Source: Nissolia schottii
Taxonomy: Eukaryota > Streptophyta > Magnoliopsida > Fabales > Fabaceae
NCBI GenBank assembly: GCA_003254905.1
Contig: QANU01034095.1
Location: 163,144 to 227,143, forward strand
Direction of reading: 5' to 3'
DNA: 64,000 bases
The notes beneath the pieces were generated by a model that was not told the DNA's origin, ran no database searches, and saw nothing but the letters and a program-made list of their open reading frames with translations. Position 1 is the stretch's first letter. Each line of letters begins with the position of its first letter. Below are positions 36,501-48,244 of the stretch, one piece after another. A program made the position numbers and the translations under genes.

Positions 36501-38513
36501 TTATTTCTTTCCTCCATGCTTAGATTTTGAGGGTATCTTCCCATACGCTAGTTGCCGGGAAGGTGTCAACTTAAGATCGGCCATTCGTTGCTTTCTCCTG
36601 GCTTTCCTTGATAGATTATCCGCATTAATATTCGATTCCTCTGTGCTTGCTTTTCCATTGTCCATAACACCATTTGATGAAGTTGACTTGCCAGAATCAC
36701 CCTTTGACTTCTTCTTCTTCTTCGAACTTGCTTCGCGATAGAGTTCCTTAGTCCTCATCTTCAGCATGTGCCGTTTTTGTTTGCTTAGCTTCCATTCCTC
36801 CTCCCTATAAGGAGCAAGCTTCTTCAAAGAAACATATTGATTCAATTCCTTCTCGTCCATCAATAGTATCTCTGGAGCACTCATGCCAAATCTGTTTGGT
36901 TTTGTTTTAGCATACTTGAATCTTGTCTTCAGGTCCCCAATTGTGTCTTCGTAATCTAACTTATAGTACTCATCCATCATTGCTTGTCTTGCTTTCTCCA
37001 AAAGAGCTGTTTTACGCTTCCTCTTCCGGCTACCTTCCTCAGGAACTTTCTCTTCTTTTTCATCTTCTCCCTCCTGGGAATCATGATCACTATCATTCTC
37101 CATCTTTTCTTTCAATGCCCTTTCCCTAGCAGCCAAAAATCCATCATGAGATTCAGACTCATCCCAACCTTTAGGAAGTCCAAGCAGTTCATCCTCCTTT
37201 TCAAAATCTGGCTTCTCCATGTCAATGTCATCATCATCATCATTATCATTATCACTACAAAATTCAGGGTTAGCATCCTCCGTATTATAGTATTTCTCAT
37301 CAAATGCCTTCTTCATCATTCTATCATACTCCTCTGGGTCAAATTCCTCCTCTATTTCTGCAGCAGAAAGCCGGATAATATCATCATCATGGATTCCTGC
37401 ATTGCTCATTATCTTCTTAATCTTCTCATTTATCTCCTGTTTCTTCAAGTTCTTCAAATGTTTCAACTCCTCATCTCTCTCCTTCTGTGCTATTGCCATT
37501 CTCTCCTCTTTGTTCTTTCTCTGCTCTTTCCTTGTATTTGTCTTCTTCCTCACTGACCCCTCCACCTTCCGAGCATGACCCAACACCCTATCTCCCGGAT
37601 TTTCCTGAAACCTATACTCATATTCTTCCTGTCTCTCAATCTCCATCTCATCCTCTGAAATCTCTTGCAATTCCTCCTTTCCAACCTTCAAATTCTCCCC
37701 ATTCTTGTCAATCCACATTTTGTTCATGAAATAACTTTTAAGAAATTTATAATTTTCATTCATTTCATCAGCACCAAAATACTCATCCAGTTTCTCCTCC
37801 AATTCCTTGTCACCACTATCTACTTTGTCCTCAACCACCTTCTCCTTGATGGTAAAAAAATCCCCTTCACCATCTTCTAAACCTTCCCTTTCTACTGCTT
37901 CCAAAACGGCCCTTTTCAACTCCTCTTGCTCATCGCTATAAGTTTTCTTCCCATCTTTATTCACAAAATCTGACTCCTCTGGCACCAAATTCTTTGCCAT
38001 TTTATCCTTCTTACCATCCTTTTTTTTGTTTACGTCCCCCTCTTCATCACCAAAATCTGCCCCCTCCTGAATCAAATGTTTTGCCATCACATCCTTCAAA
38101 TACATTGGCTTTTCATTCTTCTTATTTTTTAATTTATTTTTATCCTTTTCCCCGCTTTCGTCTTCGCTGCTATCATCAGACGCAAAAAGCTTAACATCTT
38201 TCTGCTTAAGAACAGGATCCTGCTTCTTCACCTTAATTAAGGCATCAAAGAACTCCTTGTCACTCCTAGAATTGATGAGTTTCTCATTGTTGTCGTCATC
38301 ATCAGATGACTCTGACTCAGATTCTTCATCACCTTCAGAAAATGAGGATTCAGGGGAAGAGATAACACCCTTCTTTTTTAGCTCCTCATAACGCTGAAGG
38401 CCCTCACGCCTCTTGTTGTGCTCAAACCTACGAGCATATTCCTCATTTATCTTGATTTTTGAGACATCGTCGTTTTCTGAATCACTACTACCATCAAAAA
38501 GTTGCAGAGCCAT
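36501..38513 (-). CDS. KRI1: KRI1 family ribosome biogenesis protein
   Basis: Nucleolar factor needed for early 40S subunit assembly; in yeast Kri1 binds Krr1 (family knowledge). One uninterrupted exon of 670 codons. The N-terminal two thirds is very acidic, with Ser/Asp/Glu clusters (start MALQLFDGSSDSENDDVSKI) typical of nucleolar proteins. A basic coiled-coil stretch (RKEQRKNKEERMAIAQKERD) marks the KRI1 core. The conserved C-terminal domain contains DEYYKLDYEDTIGDLKTRFK and NRFGMSAPEILLMDEKELN, followed by LAPYREEEWKLSKQKRHMLK. The tail is Lys/Ser-rich, a probable nuclear localisation signal. The gene lies on the same strand as IMP4, another small-subunit processome component. Confidence 0.94.
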   Translation of the reverse strand: MALQLFDGSSDSENDDVSKIKINEEYARRFEHNKRREGLQRYEELKKKGVISSPESSFSEGDEESESESSDDDDNNEKLINSRSDKEFFDALIKVKKQDPVLKQKDVKLFASDDSSEDESGEKDKNKLKNKKNEKPMYLKDVMAKHLIQEGADFGDEEGDVNKKKDGKKDKMAKNLVPEESDFVNKDGKKTYSDEQEELKRAVLEAVEREGLEDGEGDFFTIKEKVVEDKVDSGDKELEEKLDEYFGADEMNENYKFLKSYFMNKMWIDKNGENLKVGKEELQEISEDEMEIERQEEYEYRFQENPGDRVLGHARKVEGSVRKKTNTRKEQRKNKEERMAIAQKERDEELKHLKNLKKQEINEKIKKIMSNAGIHDDDIIRLSAAEIEEEFDPEEYDRMMKKAFDEKYYNTEDANPEFCSDNDNDDDDDIDMEKPDFEKEDELLGLPKGWDESESHDGFLAARERALKEKMENDSDHDSQEGEDEKEEKVPEEGSRKRKRKTALLEKARQAMMDEYYKLDYEDTIGDLKTRFKYAKTKPNRFGMSAPEILLMDEKELNQYVSLKKLAPYREEEWKLSKQKRHMLKMRTKELYREASSKKKKKSKGDSGKSTSSNGVMDNGKASTEESNINADNLSRKARRKQRMADLKLTPSRQLAYGKIPSKSKHGGKK

Positions 38514-39366
38514 CTTTCACACAGTAATGAGGCTAACCAGCTAAGTGCTACAAATTAGCAACACAACAGTAATACTTGGAGACACACTCTTTAAAGCCGT
38601 CTGTTGTATACAACCTGAAATTGACAAATATACAATAAGCAAATAAGCAAGTTATTGGATTATTCAAGAAAATGTAGAAATAGAACCCTCAGAACCTGTA
38701 AAAGTATAGAAAAATGAACTGTAATCCTCATACACAATGCATTATTGCAAATGTAAGAGGTACTTGTTTCACAGTGTTTCTACGGATTACAATAAATAAT
38801 GAGAAACAAATATTTCCAGACCCAGAAAACCATCAAATTCAATAACAACCAGATCTTCAGGGGAGAGAATTCATTATCCACGGGCAACAAGCGGATGAGT
38901 TGAGCATGTAACTTAGGAGGGGAAAAGGGTAAAACTAAAAAATACAACTTTTAAGACCAAAATTCCAATATATTCTTTATTAGATAAATCATATAAAGCA
39001 GCGAACCAACTCAAAATGAGCAAAGCCAACATTCATTTCAATTAACACATGGATTAACAAGAAAACTAGCCAAACTGTGGACCAAAATATCTAAGTGCAT
39101 CTAGTTCTGGGAGTTCATAGCTTCTGAAACACCATACGGCATACCATTACCATCGACCAAGTGAATCAGAAGAAACGGAACAAGAATTGAATGCATCAAA
39201 TTGAAATTGAAGGTAATCACTCAACTCTCATACAGTCAAACGGAGCTGAGCGAGGCGGAGATGGCAGCAAAAATGGGAATGGCACGCTCCTGACTTCGCT
39301 GCAGGCGGCACGAGAGGGAGCTTCTGGAGAGGGAGAGGGAGCAATGAGAGATTGAAATGCCTCACT
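38514..39366 (-). other. KRI1 5' leader with probable 5' UTR intron
   Basis: GC- and purine-rich first-exon-like sequence at 39250-39350 is separated from the ATG by AT-rich, intron-like DNA. A donor CGTTTGACT/GTATGAG (minus strand) near 39235 would open such an intron. The acceptor was not resolved. Confidence 0.4.
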
Positions 39367-39375
39367 TTAGGGTTT
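39367..39375 (-). promoter_or_regulatory. Telo-box upstream of KRI1
   Basis: AAACCCTAA on the minus strand, a perfect telo-box, just upstream of the purine-rich leader. Telo-boxes are enriched in plant ribosome-biogenesis promoters. Confidence 0.6.
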
Positions 39376-39644
39376 CCTTCCATTTTAATTTTAATGAATT
39401 TATTTTATTAAAGAGATATAATTGGTCAATACCTTTTTTTCACTGATTTTATTTTTTTAATAAAATATATTTAGATACGTTAAATAGGCTTTTGCATGAA
39501 AACTAAATTACAATAATTTAATATTTAAACAAAAATCCATACATTATACTTTTAAAAACTTATATAAATGCTTCTAAAAAAGCATGTGTCTGACATTTTT
39601 TTTTAAATAGGTTAGGCCGTCGATTATGACAAATCATATTTTTT

Positions 39645-40258
39645 TTAAAGTCTTTAGTCCTTAATAAATAATTGATTTTAGTTTTAGCCCTTAATAAAAA
39701 AAAATTGGTTTAAGCCTCAAGAAATTAATTACTCCCTTCTCTCCCATCTTCCTTTAGTTTTATTTTTGCCTTAACAACGTGATTTTTTGGCTAAGAGTTG
39801 TCGTTGGTGGTGTGCTAGCCGAAAGATAGAATCGTAGTAGTAGGTGAAAAGTAGTGATCATGAAACAAAAAAGGGGTGACTGAGATATGGGGAGACGAGA
39901 GAGAAGGGGGTGATTGATTTCTTTAGATTTAATTAATCAAACTAATGGTAGAGGCAAAAACTAAAAAAAAAAATTTATTAAGTACTAAAACCACATTTTT
40001 TTATTAAGGACTAAAATAAAATTTTTTGATTTATTAAGGATTAAAAACTTATTTAATAAATTTTTTATGGCACATGAATAAGTAAGGTGTCACATGTTAA
40101 CTTTGACTTCCATTTGACATATGAATAGTTAATGAATCAAGCTGGCGATAGGAACAAAAAAAAAAAAGAATTTATTAGGGACTGAAAAAAAAATATATTT
40201 ATTAATAACTAAAACCAAAATTTGTGATTTATTAATGACTAAAAACTTATTTAACCTT
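39645..40258. repeat. Inverted and direct repeat cluster
   Basis: Three related AT-rich blocks: one reading TCTTTAGTCCTTAATAAAT at 39645-39710, and two in opposite orientation at 39973-40062 and 40171-40256 (TTTATTAAGGACTAAAA, TTTATTAATAACTAAAACC). The first two flank a 260-bp GC-richer core like the arms of a MITE; the third looks like a further duplicate. Confidence 0.6.
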
Positions 40259-41289
40259 ATCATATATCATGTGATTTTATGTTATTTTATTTTATTCTTA
40301 TGGCTAATTGATATACACTGTAATACACCAATAAAATTTTATGTAATTATTTTCTCTTTTTTGGTGAATAATCTTATATTATTATATTACATGTAATTTT
40401 ATATTATTTTATTCCTTTGGCAAATATATAAAGAATTGATGAATATCCATAGTTATACGTGAATATCCATTATTCATTCTCTTATGGAATGACATTCTCT
40501 CCAAGAAATCTTCTGGCCTCGTTATCTCATTGAATCTATTATTATATGATATGATTTTATACAAAATAGAATATAGAAAAGGTTAATTGCCTCTCCAAGA
40601 AGTGTTTTAAAATGAGAATATGAAGACAAATCAAAGTTGGATGGATTGGCTATAGTTTAATCAGATTGGATACACTCGTGATCATGCCTAGTAAAACTCT
40701 ACCATTTGTTCGATATTAAATTCACGCTAGAAAAACAAAAATAGCTTGTTTCATTATTTATCTCAATCGTATCATTACTAATTCGTGCTCATTACTCAAC
40801 TTTTTCACTCGCCTCTATCACTCAATCATATAACTTAACTTTTCAACAAGTTAAACAACAATTTAGTCTTTCATAAGTATTATTTTCATTCCAACACTCA
40901 AAGCTATTAAATTGATTTTTGTGCAATTCCCTTTGATGGCTACTAATATTATTGAGTGAAGGGAGTATATATTTATGTAAAAGCACGCAAGCTCAAATAG
41001 CCTAAAAACACACAAGTGGATAGGTTACACCTTTATCCCCAAAAATTATTAATATAGTTAACTGATTAACTCATTGAATAAGGTCCAAGGACACAACTAA
41101 AAATAAACATGAAGATCATTTCACTTTTCCATATTTTTGTTATACCAAAGTCTCTTCATACCAAAACTTCAATTAAAATTCTTACATTCCACCTAAGCAA
41201 CTAGGCACAATGAAAAAATCCAAGCTCAATTTGTATAACATTGTCTCATTGCTATTCTAACATATATGATCAAAATTATCATGCCTGCA
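40259..41289. other. Intergenic, 3' flank of IMP4
   Basis: AT-rich with no coding signal. The end near IMP4 (about 41100-41289) is probably its 3' UTR. Confidence 0.55.
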
Positions 41290-44200
41290 TCAGTCACTGA
41301 GAAACTTCCGTTTTTTAGTCGTGTTCATATAAGGTCTAATGACCCATTCTATTTGAGCTTCAGCTTGATCCACCGTTCCCAACTTTATCTGCAGCAATAT
41401 ATAGGATTGCCAAAATTTAGAAAACTAACAAGTTCATGTAAATAATTAGAAATTTTGGTTTAAGCTGCAATAGGTCATTGCAAAATTTGACTTTTGGAGC
41501 AATATCTATATCAACTTCTCATTGATATAAATATTGCTCCATGAAAAATGCAATCACTAAACTACACTATTTGAAGCAAAATCTTGAAATTCTAGTAGCA
41601 AAACCAATAACAATGTTCTCAAGTAAAAGGGAATTGTAGAAATTTATTAATTTTAGCAGCATCAAGTTATTTCAATTGGAAGATCATCTTGCTTCAAAAC
41701 GGCAAATTGACAAAGCAATCAATAGTGAGCTTAACAGAAATGCAAACCTGATAAAGTCGCAATTCAAACCGTGGACCAATTTCCTTCAGTTCAATAGATT
41801 TTGGACCCCCGTGCCTTTCGTAAATATGATGCCTGTATGTAGCCGACACTAGGTTTCAAATGAGAAGGAAACAAGCCCTAACCAGCAAAAGTTACTAACA
41901 TAGAACTTGAATGAACGAATGATGACAATCAAGGGTAAATGGACAAAACAGGAAATATTGAACCAACCTGAATGAGATAAAGTCAGACTGGTTTGAAAAA
42001 GTGACGATACGTTTTGTGTCTGGTTTTGGCACCGGAAAAAGATACTTTAGAATGTTGGCTGCCCTTTCACCTAGCTGTTTAAGTACAAAATGAATTCCAA
42101 ATAAGATGAGTAGTCAGCAAGTAAGCAATGTGATTATTGTGATAGACAGTAAGTACTTTTGTTGAGCTTGCAAAAGCATCTTTCCTTAAATATAGTCAGG
42201 AAGAAAAAAAGGAGTTGGGGAAGATTCTACTCTAACCGCCATACTACTATCACAAACTACCAAAATTCTAATGCAAACAAATTGTTAGTGGACTTCAAAT
42301 TTTTATAAATACAAAACAGATAGAACATATTAGGATGTAACTATACTATTTTCATTTGTAAGGTTTAGGGTTTCGGATAAGTTATTAAGCCATGATACAG
42401 CAACACCAGTAGATATCAGAAAGTCCAGTGACGAAGGCAATACACCACAGCTTGAAGACACGGGTATTTTACCAGTGAAATTTAGTGAGTATAAATAGAG
42501 ATCATTTTGAATTATAGAAACCTTAGTTGAGAAATTATCAAGAATCAGGTGTGGATAAGCCTCGGGCATGGTTCCAATGGCTTTCTTGTCTTTGATTTCG
42601 TGCCTTGTAACCTACAAGAAACAACAAATTAATACATTGTCCCTAATTGTTTTTTTTAAAAAAAAACAGAACAAACAAACAAAAAAACACCAAATACTTT
42701 AAGACTAACACTTACCACATTGTGCAATCCAAAATATGCAGTTGGACCAAATGGCAGATGGCTAACAATTAAACCATCAGGCACACCACGATGTTCATGA
42801 ACCAAAACAACATCTGTATAGTCATGTGCACGGCAAGACTCTATAATCTCTGAGATAACCTGAAACAACAGGGAGACAGGGAGAACCGCATAAATATAAA
42901 TATCTGAGTACAAAAAAGAAGGCCATAAGGTATTAGCAGAACTATAGAGTTGGTTATATTTGAACTATACTAACTATCATGCTTAAATCAGTAAACTGTT
43001 GGACAAGCAATGAATAGATTTTGAATACATGCATAGCAGTAAATATTAAAAATTACTTATGTTAGATAGGAAATAAACTCTTGACAAACATGAGCAACAG
43101 ATGTTTTAACTTTTAACCTGCATCAAATAACACAGGATTGATTTGCAAATAAAAACATTAGTATTTCAGAGAATTTCCTTTGTATCCTACCCGTACAAAC
43201 TCTAAACCATCTGTATCAAACCATGCAAAAAAATAATCCAAATAAATGCCACTAATTACAGGCTCAGATGCTGAGGCGTACATTTGTTTAACCTCAATCA
43301 CTTACAAATAAAATTTAGAAAAGGAAGGCCTTTTGGAATGAAACAAAGAATACAAAAAACAATAGTTTCCATGTTAGCCAATAGATCACATTGATGAAGC
43401 CTAGTGGCCTAGGTGCATTTCATGCAATCCCTTCAATGGTGAGCTGTAAATTTCCGAATGATTCTTGCATGCCCTTCTTTGACAAGAAGCAAGAGAAGTA
43501 AGGTGTATACACAATTAGACTATTTCAATCACATCTGACATTGAACATGACACCATATTAGGACATCAACTTCACAAGCTCGAACAAGAAAGGAAGTAAT
43601 TATGAGTCCCTTATGACCTTACTTGATTGGGATTCTTTCCATTTTTCTCTAAGTTGTTAAGGAGAATTTGGACTCTTAATGCTCTTGGTATGCTTTCTTC
43701 TTGCAACTCGTATTTTCAATTTCCTACTTATTGTCCTAAGTCCTAACTCTTAATAGTGAGAAGTACATGCAAGACCTTTCTTAACTTGCCCCAAGCCTTG
43801 GGTGTGTAGAATTGCAAGTCCTAATCTCTAAGACCTTTTGTCTGGCAGTAGAATTGTAAAAAGGATATTTGCAGATTTGCAGGCACCTACTTTCTTATGG
43901 AGTAACGAGTTTAAACTTTAAAGATCTAGGTGTTGGTGAGCACTACAACTGTTCACCATAGAGTATTTTTCACACAGTGTGTCAAAGACTCCAGCAGTAA
44001 TAAGGACATAAAAATCTCATGGCAATTTTATATTTCCCCAGGTTCTTTCATATATCTGTTAGACTGTTGAACAGATAGGATTGTGTTTACAGCATCTCCT
44101 TGGTGATCTGCTCACCATTGTTTCAATACTACATGAGTGTGTCTTATACTTCCCTGTTTGCTTATGAAATTATCTCTCTCATTACTAATAAATGTTCTAA

Positions 44201-46674
44201 TCCAAAAAATAAAAATAAGCAGAAAAAGCACCCATAAACAACTTCTCACGTCCAAACAGACATAGAAGATGAGAAAATAAATCATAAAACAGGAAAGGTT
44301 ACAACCTGACCACCACGATTCATCCTTTGTGCATTAGGAAAGACAAAACTCAACTCCTGCACAGAGAATTGAAGATCACGGTAAACAATTAAGTTGTCTG
44401 TAAAGTGTCAAACAAACAAAAAGATATATTTTAAATAAAATATTGTGAAACAATCAGCAAAACAATTAAAGTGAGCAAACCTTTACAAACTGTTGAAGAG
44501 GAGCACTTGGATTCCTGGAGGTGGTTACCAAAATTTTAGGATCTTTTTCCGCAGCATATGCATACTCATCATCAATGTGTGTTCTGGGGACTGATCAATA
44601 GAGCAAAAAGTGGGGAAAAAAAAGTTACAATTTTACAAACCATGTCAAACCCTGTTTTGAAAGAAACAAAAGCAAGAGAGAATCAGATGGAAAAAAGGTT
44701 TATGAAAGAAAGACATAGCAAATATAACAATTTCAAAGGCTCAGCACTTAGGCATTGCACTCCAGAGCAATTCACAGTTAAAAGTAAATTTTTTGAATTA
44801 ATTTTAAAAATCAAGTGTTTTTGGATTAAAAAATAAGAAGCTAATGTATATGTTGGGAGGAATTACAATAATTTATAGGCAGTAAAAAACCAGCAAGTTG
44901 CAGAAAAAAGGATGTTGTGCCTCGATGAAAGGACAAAATAGAGAAGATAGGATTAAAAATGAAAGCATTAGAAAGAAAGTTTGGCAACACCTACTATGGA
45001 GAACATTTTAGAATCTCTTGTTCGGTCATTTACTCATGTGAGGAAAAGAGACATGTAGAAACCTCAATAAGGAGTAAATCAGATGGAGGGCTACCTAATA
45101 GTTTGAGGAACAGGGAGACCAAGTAAAACTAAAGATGAAATCATTAAATGATTTGTCTAGAAACATGGATTGCAATAGGACACAGTTGCGTCGTTTGATC
45201 CATATTGCCAAGCTCCCTTTGTTATGGTGTTAAATGCTTTGTTTGGATATTAAACAAGAGAGTTTTCAAAAGGCTGAGCATTTTTATTAGTTATTTCTTT
45301 TAACCCCAAAATAGTGGCTTTGAAATTCGACCGTCTGAGAGTGAATTTTTAGAATCTCTCTACATTCTCTAATCTTTCTCAAACTCAGCCAAATCAGGTT
45401 CTGCTTAACACACCATAAGCCTACACACTACCTAAAAAGCAAGCATCATCTTCTGCCAAACCTTGTCACCAACAGAGCAAAACCATGAGATAGAGGGGAT
45501 ATGACTATTGCAGGTTAGATGCCATGAACAACAAGGTGAACTATGAGAGTTTGGGCTGCTAGCAAGGTCTTGCACTAGAGTGTCACTGTGAGTTTCAGAT
45601 CAACGATTTTACTCTCAAATGTTTGAAAATTGAAGCCTTTCCATTTATCTGCAATTGAAGACCAGATCTGTGTCATTGGAAGAGATTGGATTTCCAAGGC
45701 TTTGCCATATCAATCTCATCTTGCAGAATGATGCCACCTTATTCTAGGAGAAGGTATGCCGGAGAATCTTCAACAGGGAAAAAGGAATCTGGTAACAAGG
45801 TGATGAAGATTTGGACACTTTCAGCATGTTAACAGCTCCACCCAAACAGGATCTTTTGTAAATGAGAGCAATGCATTAATTTGAATTCCTTGCATTTTAA
45901 ATTCTCTAAAACTCACAAATGACTCATTCAAACACACACTAACAGGTTTTACCCGCATATAATTCAATGGAATCCATTTTGTGCAATACCAAAATACTAT
46001 ATTCTGTACACAGCTTTCCATGTACGACGCCGCCTCCATCAATTAGTAATTTAGTATCAATTAGTTCATCGTGCAACATGTATAGTAAGGACTTGGACAA
46101 CTTAATGCTTTCAGTTTGAATATAACACCTTTCAGAAGGAAACATGACCTGTATGAGAGAGACCTATAAAGTACTAATTCCCAGAAACCGCAACGGAAAC
46201 AAAGAAAAACCTAAAATGTCATTTACAATCATTAAAAAAAAAAAAAAAAACCACCCGCAAACACATTGACATTATTAAACAGCTTAATCAAAAACTCAAT
46301 ACCAGTCCCCAAACAAAGTAACAAAAAATTCACTTTAAAAATGAAAAAAGTTAAAAAGACAAAGGGACGAAGCATGATACCAGCTGTGTTTTCATCCTCG
46401 AGATCGATTTCGCGACGAAGAGCTGCCTCTTCGTTCCTGAGCTCAGTAGGTATTGGCTTCCCTTCTGCATAAAAATTAAACAATAATAAAAATTAGTGAA
46501 AAATAACGAGTACCCATTTGAAGAAATGCTGAAAATGAGGAAGGAAGTGGGAAAGAAGAAACCTTGAACGGCTTCTCTGATCTTGCGCTTCTTTTCGTAG
46601 AGCAATCGCTCTTTTCCTTCTAAGCTCTTTCTGTAGAGATACTCCCTCCGCATACGGATATTTCTACGCAGCAT
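41290..46674 (-). CDS. IMP4: IMP4, U3 snoRNP Brix-domain protein
   Basis: Component of the U3 snoRNP/small-subunit processome that guides 18S pre-rRNA processing in the nucleolus (family role). Minus-strand exons: 46674-46563, 46464-46381, 44590-44481, 44356-44306, 42859-42716, 42611-42522, 42074-41968, 41832-41748, 41388-41290; 882 nt, 293 residues, the normal family length. N-terminus MLRRNIRMRREYLYRKSLEG is the classic IMP4 start. The Brix domain carries VTTSRNPSAP, VVLVHEHRGVPDGLIVSHLP, FGPTAYFGLHNVV, MPEAYPHLILDNF and SIELKEIGPRFELRLYQ. An in-frame upstream ATG at 46719 would add 15 residues, but the conserved start is 46674. Introns of 1.8 kb (44591-46380) and 1.4 kb (42860-44305) contain no recognised gene. 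Confidence 0.95.
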
Positions 46675-46728
46675 TTTGACGGGAGAAGCAAGGAGAACGC
46701 AAACAGCCGCAGAGGGCAAAGAAAGAAA

Positions 46729-46766
46729 AGGGTTTTATGTTCAACAATCAAACGAGACGAGGGTTT
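46729..46766 (-). promoter_or_regulatory. Two AAACCCT motifs upstream of IMP4
   Basis: The telo-box core AAACCCT occurs on the minus strand at 46729-46735 and 46760-46766, 55 and 86 bp before the IMP4 start. This matches the telo-box found upstream of the neighbouring KRI1 gene. Confidence 0.5.
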
Positions 46767-46852
46767 TAGTTTTACAAAGGGTTACATAGATTTCACCATA
46801 ATAATAATTTTTTTATGTGCTTTTTTGAAAGAAAATTTGTTGCATAGACGTA

Positions 46853-47017
46853 GGGTTCGTTTGGATGTTTTATTTTTAATTAAAAAAGTACTTTTTTTTA
46901 TAATTTTAAAGGTGTTTGAATATAATTTTACGTATTATTTTATTAAAAAAAATTATTCTACTAAAAAAACTCCATTAAAAAAAATACTTTTATTGTTAGT
47001 TAATCCAAACAAGCCAA
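46853..47017. mobile_element. Small MITE upstream of IMP4
   Basis: Left end GGGTTCGTTTGGATG and right end in reverse complement TTGGCTTGTTTGGATTA form short terminal inverted repeats around an AT-rich, partly palindromic core (poly-A and poly-T blocks). Confidence 0.55.
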
Positions 47018-48244
47018 CTCTTCTAGCACTTTCCAGTCAATAGAAAAAAATATAACACCGTGTATAATAAACACATTCAATATAAAATTGATGGTGAATT
47101 TATATTTAATAAAGATTATTGAATTTATTTTTTGTATGAGTGTGTCTAAATATGATGTGTTAATAATTATTAAAAATATAAATATATAAAATAAAATAAA
47201 ATCATTCAGCAGTATGGAGCAAAAACTTTTGGACGACAAGCAATGATTGCAAAATGGATTGGGCTAGCTTCACCCATTTACAAGCTTACCTCAATTTAAA
47301 GGCCCACATTTGAAACTAAAACCTAAGTTGCATTCCTATTCTTTAGCCAAAGATGGTTGGCAGGCACAATTCAAGGAAGCAACTCATAAGAGAGTGAGTG
47401 ATTTGTTCAAAGGGCCTAAGAGTATGCACTAACCTAAATGGAATGACCGATACCAAACTAACTTAAACGTTATGCACCCAACAAAAAGTAATAGATAAAA
47501 TAGCCTGACTATGATCCCTATAGGGGTTAGCGCCTACCACCTTGACCAACCCTACGTTGACACAAATATTCTTTGGCATAGATAACAACTAGAGGTGAAT
47601 CCACCCGTATCTATATGGAAGAGAATGCAGAACCTCCAGGTTCCCCCCTTTCATTCATGTCCTATGGACAAATATTCCCCATTTTTACCTCTTCATACCA
47701 CATGCCACACAACAATTACCTATTAAAGATGCTGAATTTTTCTTCTCATTGTAACAAATGTATACGGCTGGCTAGAAACAAACTGTTTTGAAGGGGAAGA
47801 TATTTGCAATGGAGCTCATTATGTCCAAAGCAGCTACCAGCACTACAAAAACTTAGAAGTGGAAGCCTCCTTCTGCAGGAACATACAAAGAACAAAAAAA
47901 AATACTGATGCTGCAGAATTACAATCAGCTAGAAACAAAAACTAATATGGAACTGCTAACCATTAAAGGGCCAATTTCTACTGCCTTCATAATATTATAG
48001 TACTTGTAAACATGATCATTCATACCATTTCTAGACAAAATCAGAAGGGTCATAACCCCATCATATGAAGCAGCAGCATGATGTATGCTTTTCCGACATA
48101 TGCCCCATTTTTACAGCTAAGAAAAAATTGGTTAATACAAACATGTTAAGAAAAAAGCAAACTCTGAACAAAAATGGGATACCAATGAGACATTAGTTCC
48201 CATAACATGTCAAAGTTCAAGCAGTTAGCATCATTCAGCAGACT
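47018..48244. other. Region between IMP4 and GHR1-like gene
   Basis: Mixed composition. 47250-47310 contains TGGGCT and TGGGCC (site II-like) motifs; the part nearest 48244 is probably GHR1-like 3' UTR. No gene is seen. Confidence 0.5.

Noticed and set aside
36923..38194. Plus-strand frames opposite KRI1
   Set aside because: They arise from the complement of acidic and lysine-rich codons (Phe/Leu/Ser-rich translations) and are shadows.
42860..46380. Possible nested genes in the large IMP4 introns
   Set aside because: Several short frames exist, but none shows a motif, codon bias or splice context. I treat the introns as non-coding with old repeats.
46675..46719. Upstream start of IMP4 adding 15 residues
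   Set aside because: The extension has no counterpart in the IMP4 family as I know it; the conserved protein begins MLRRNIR at 46674.
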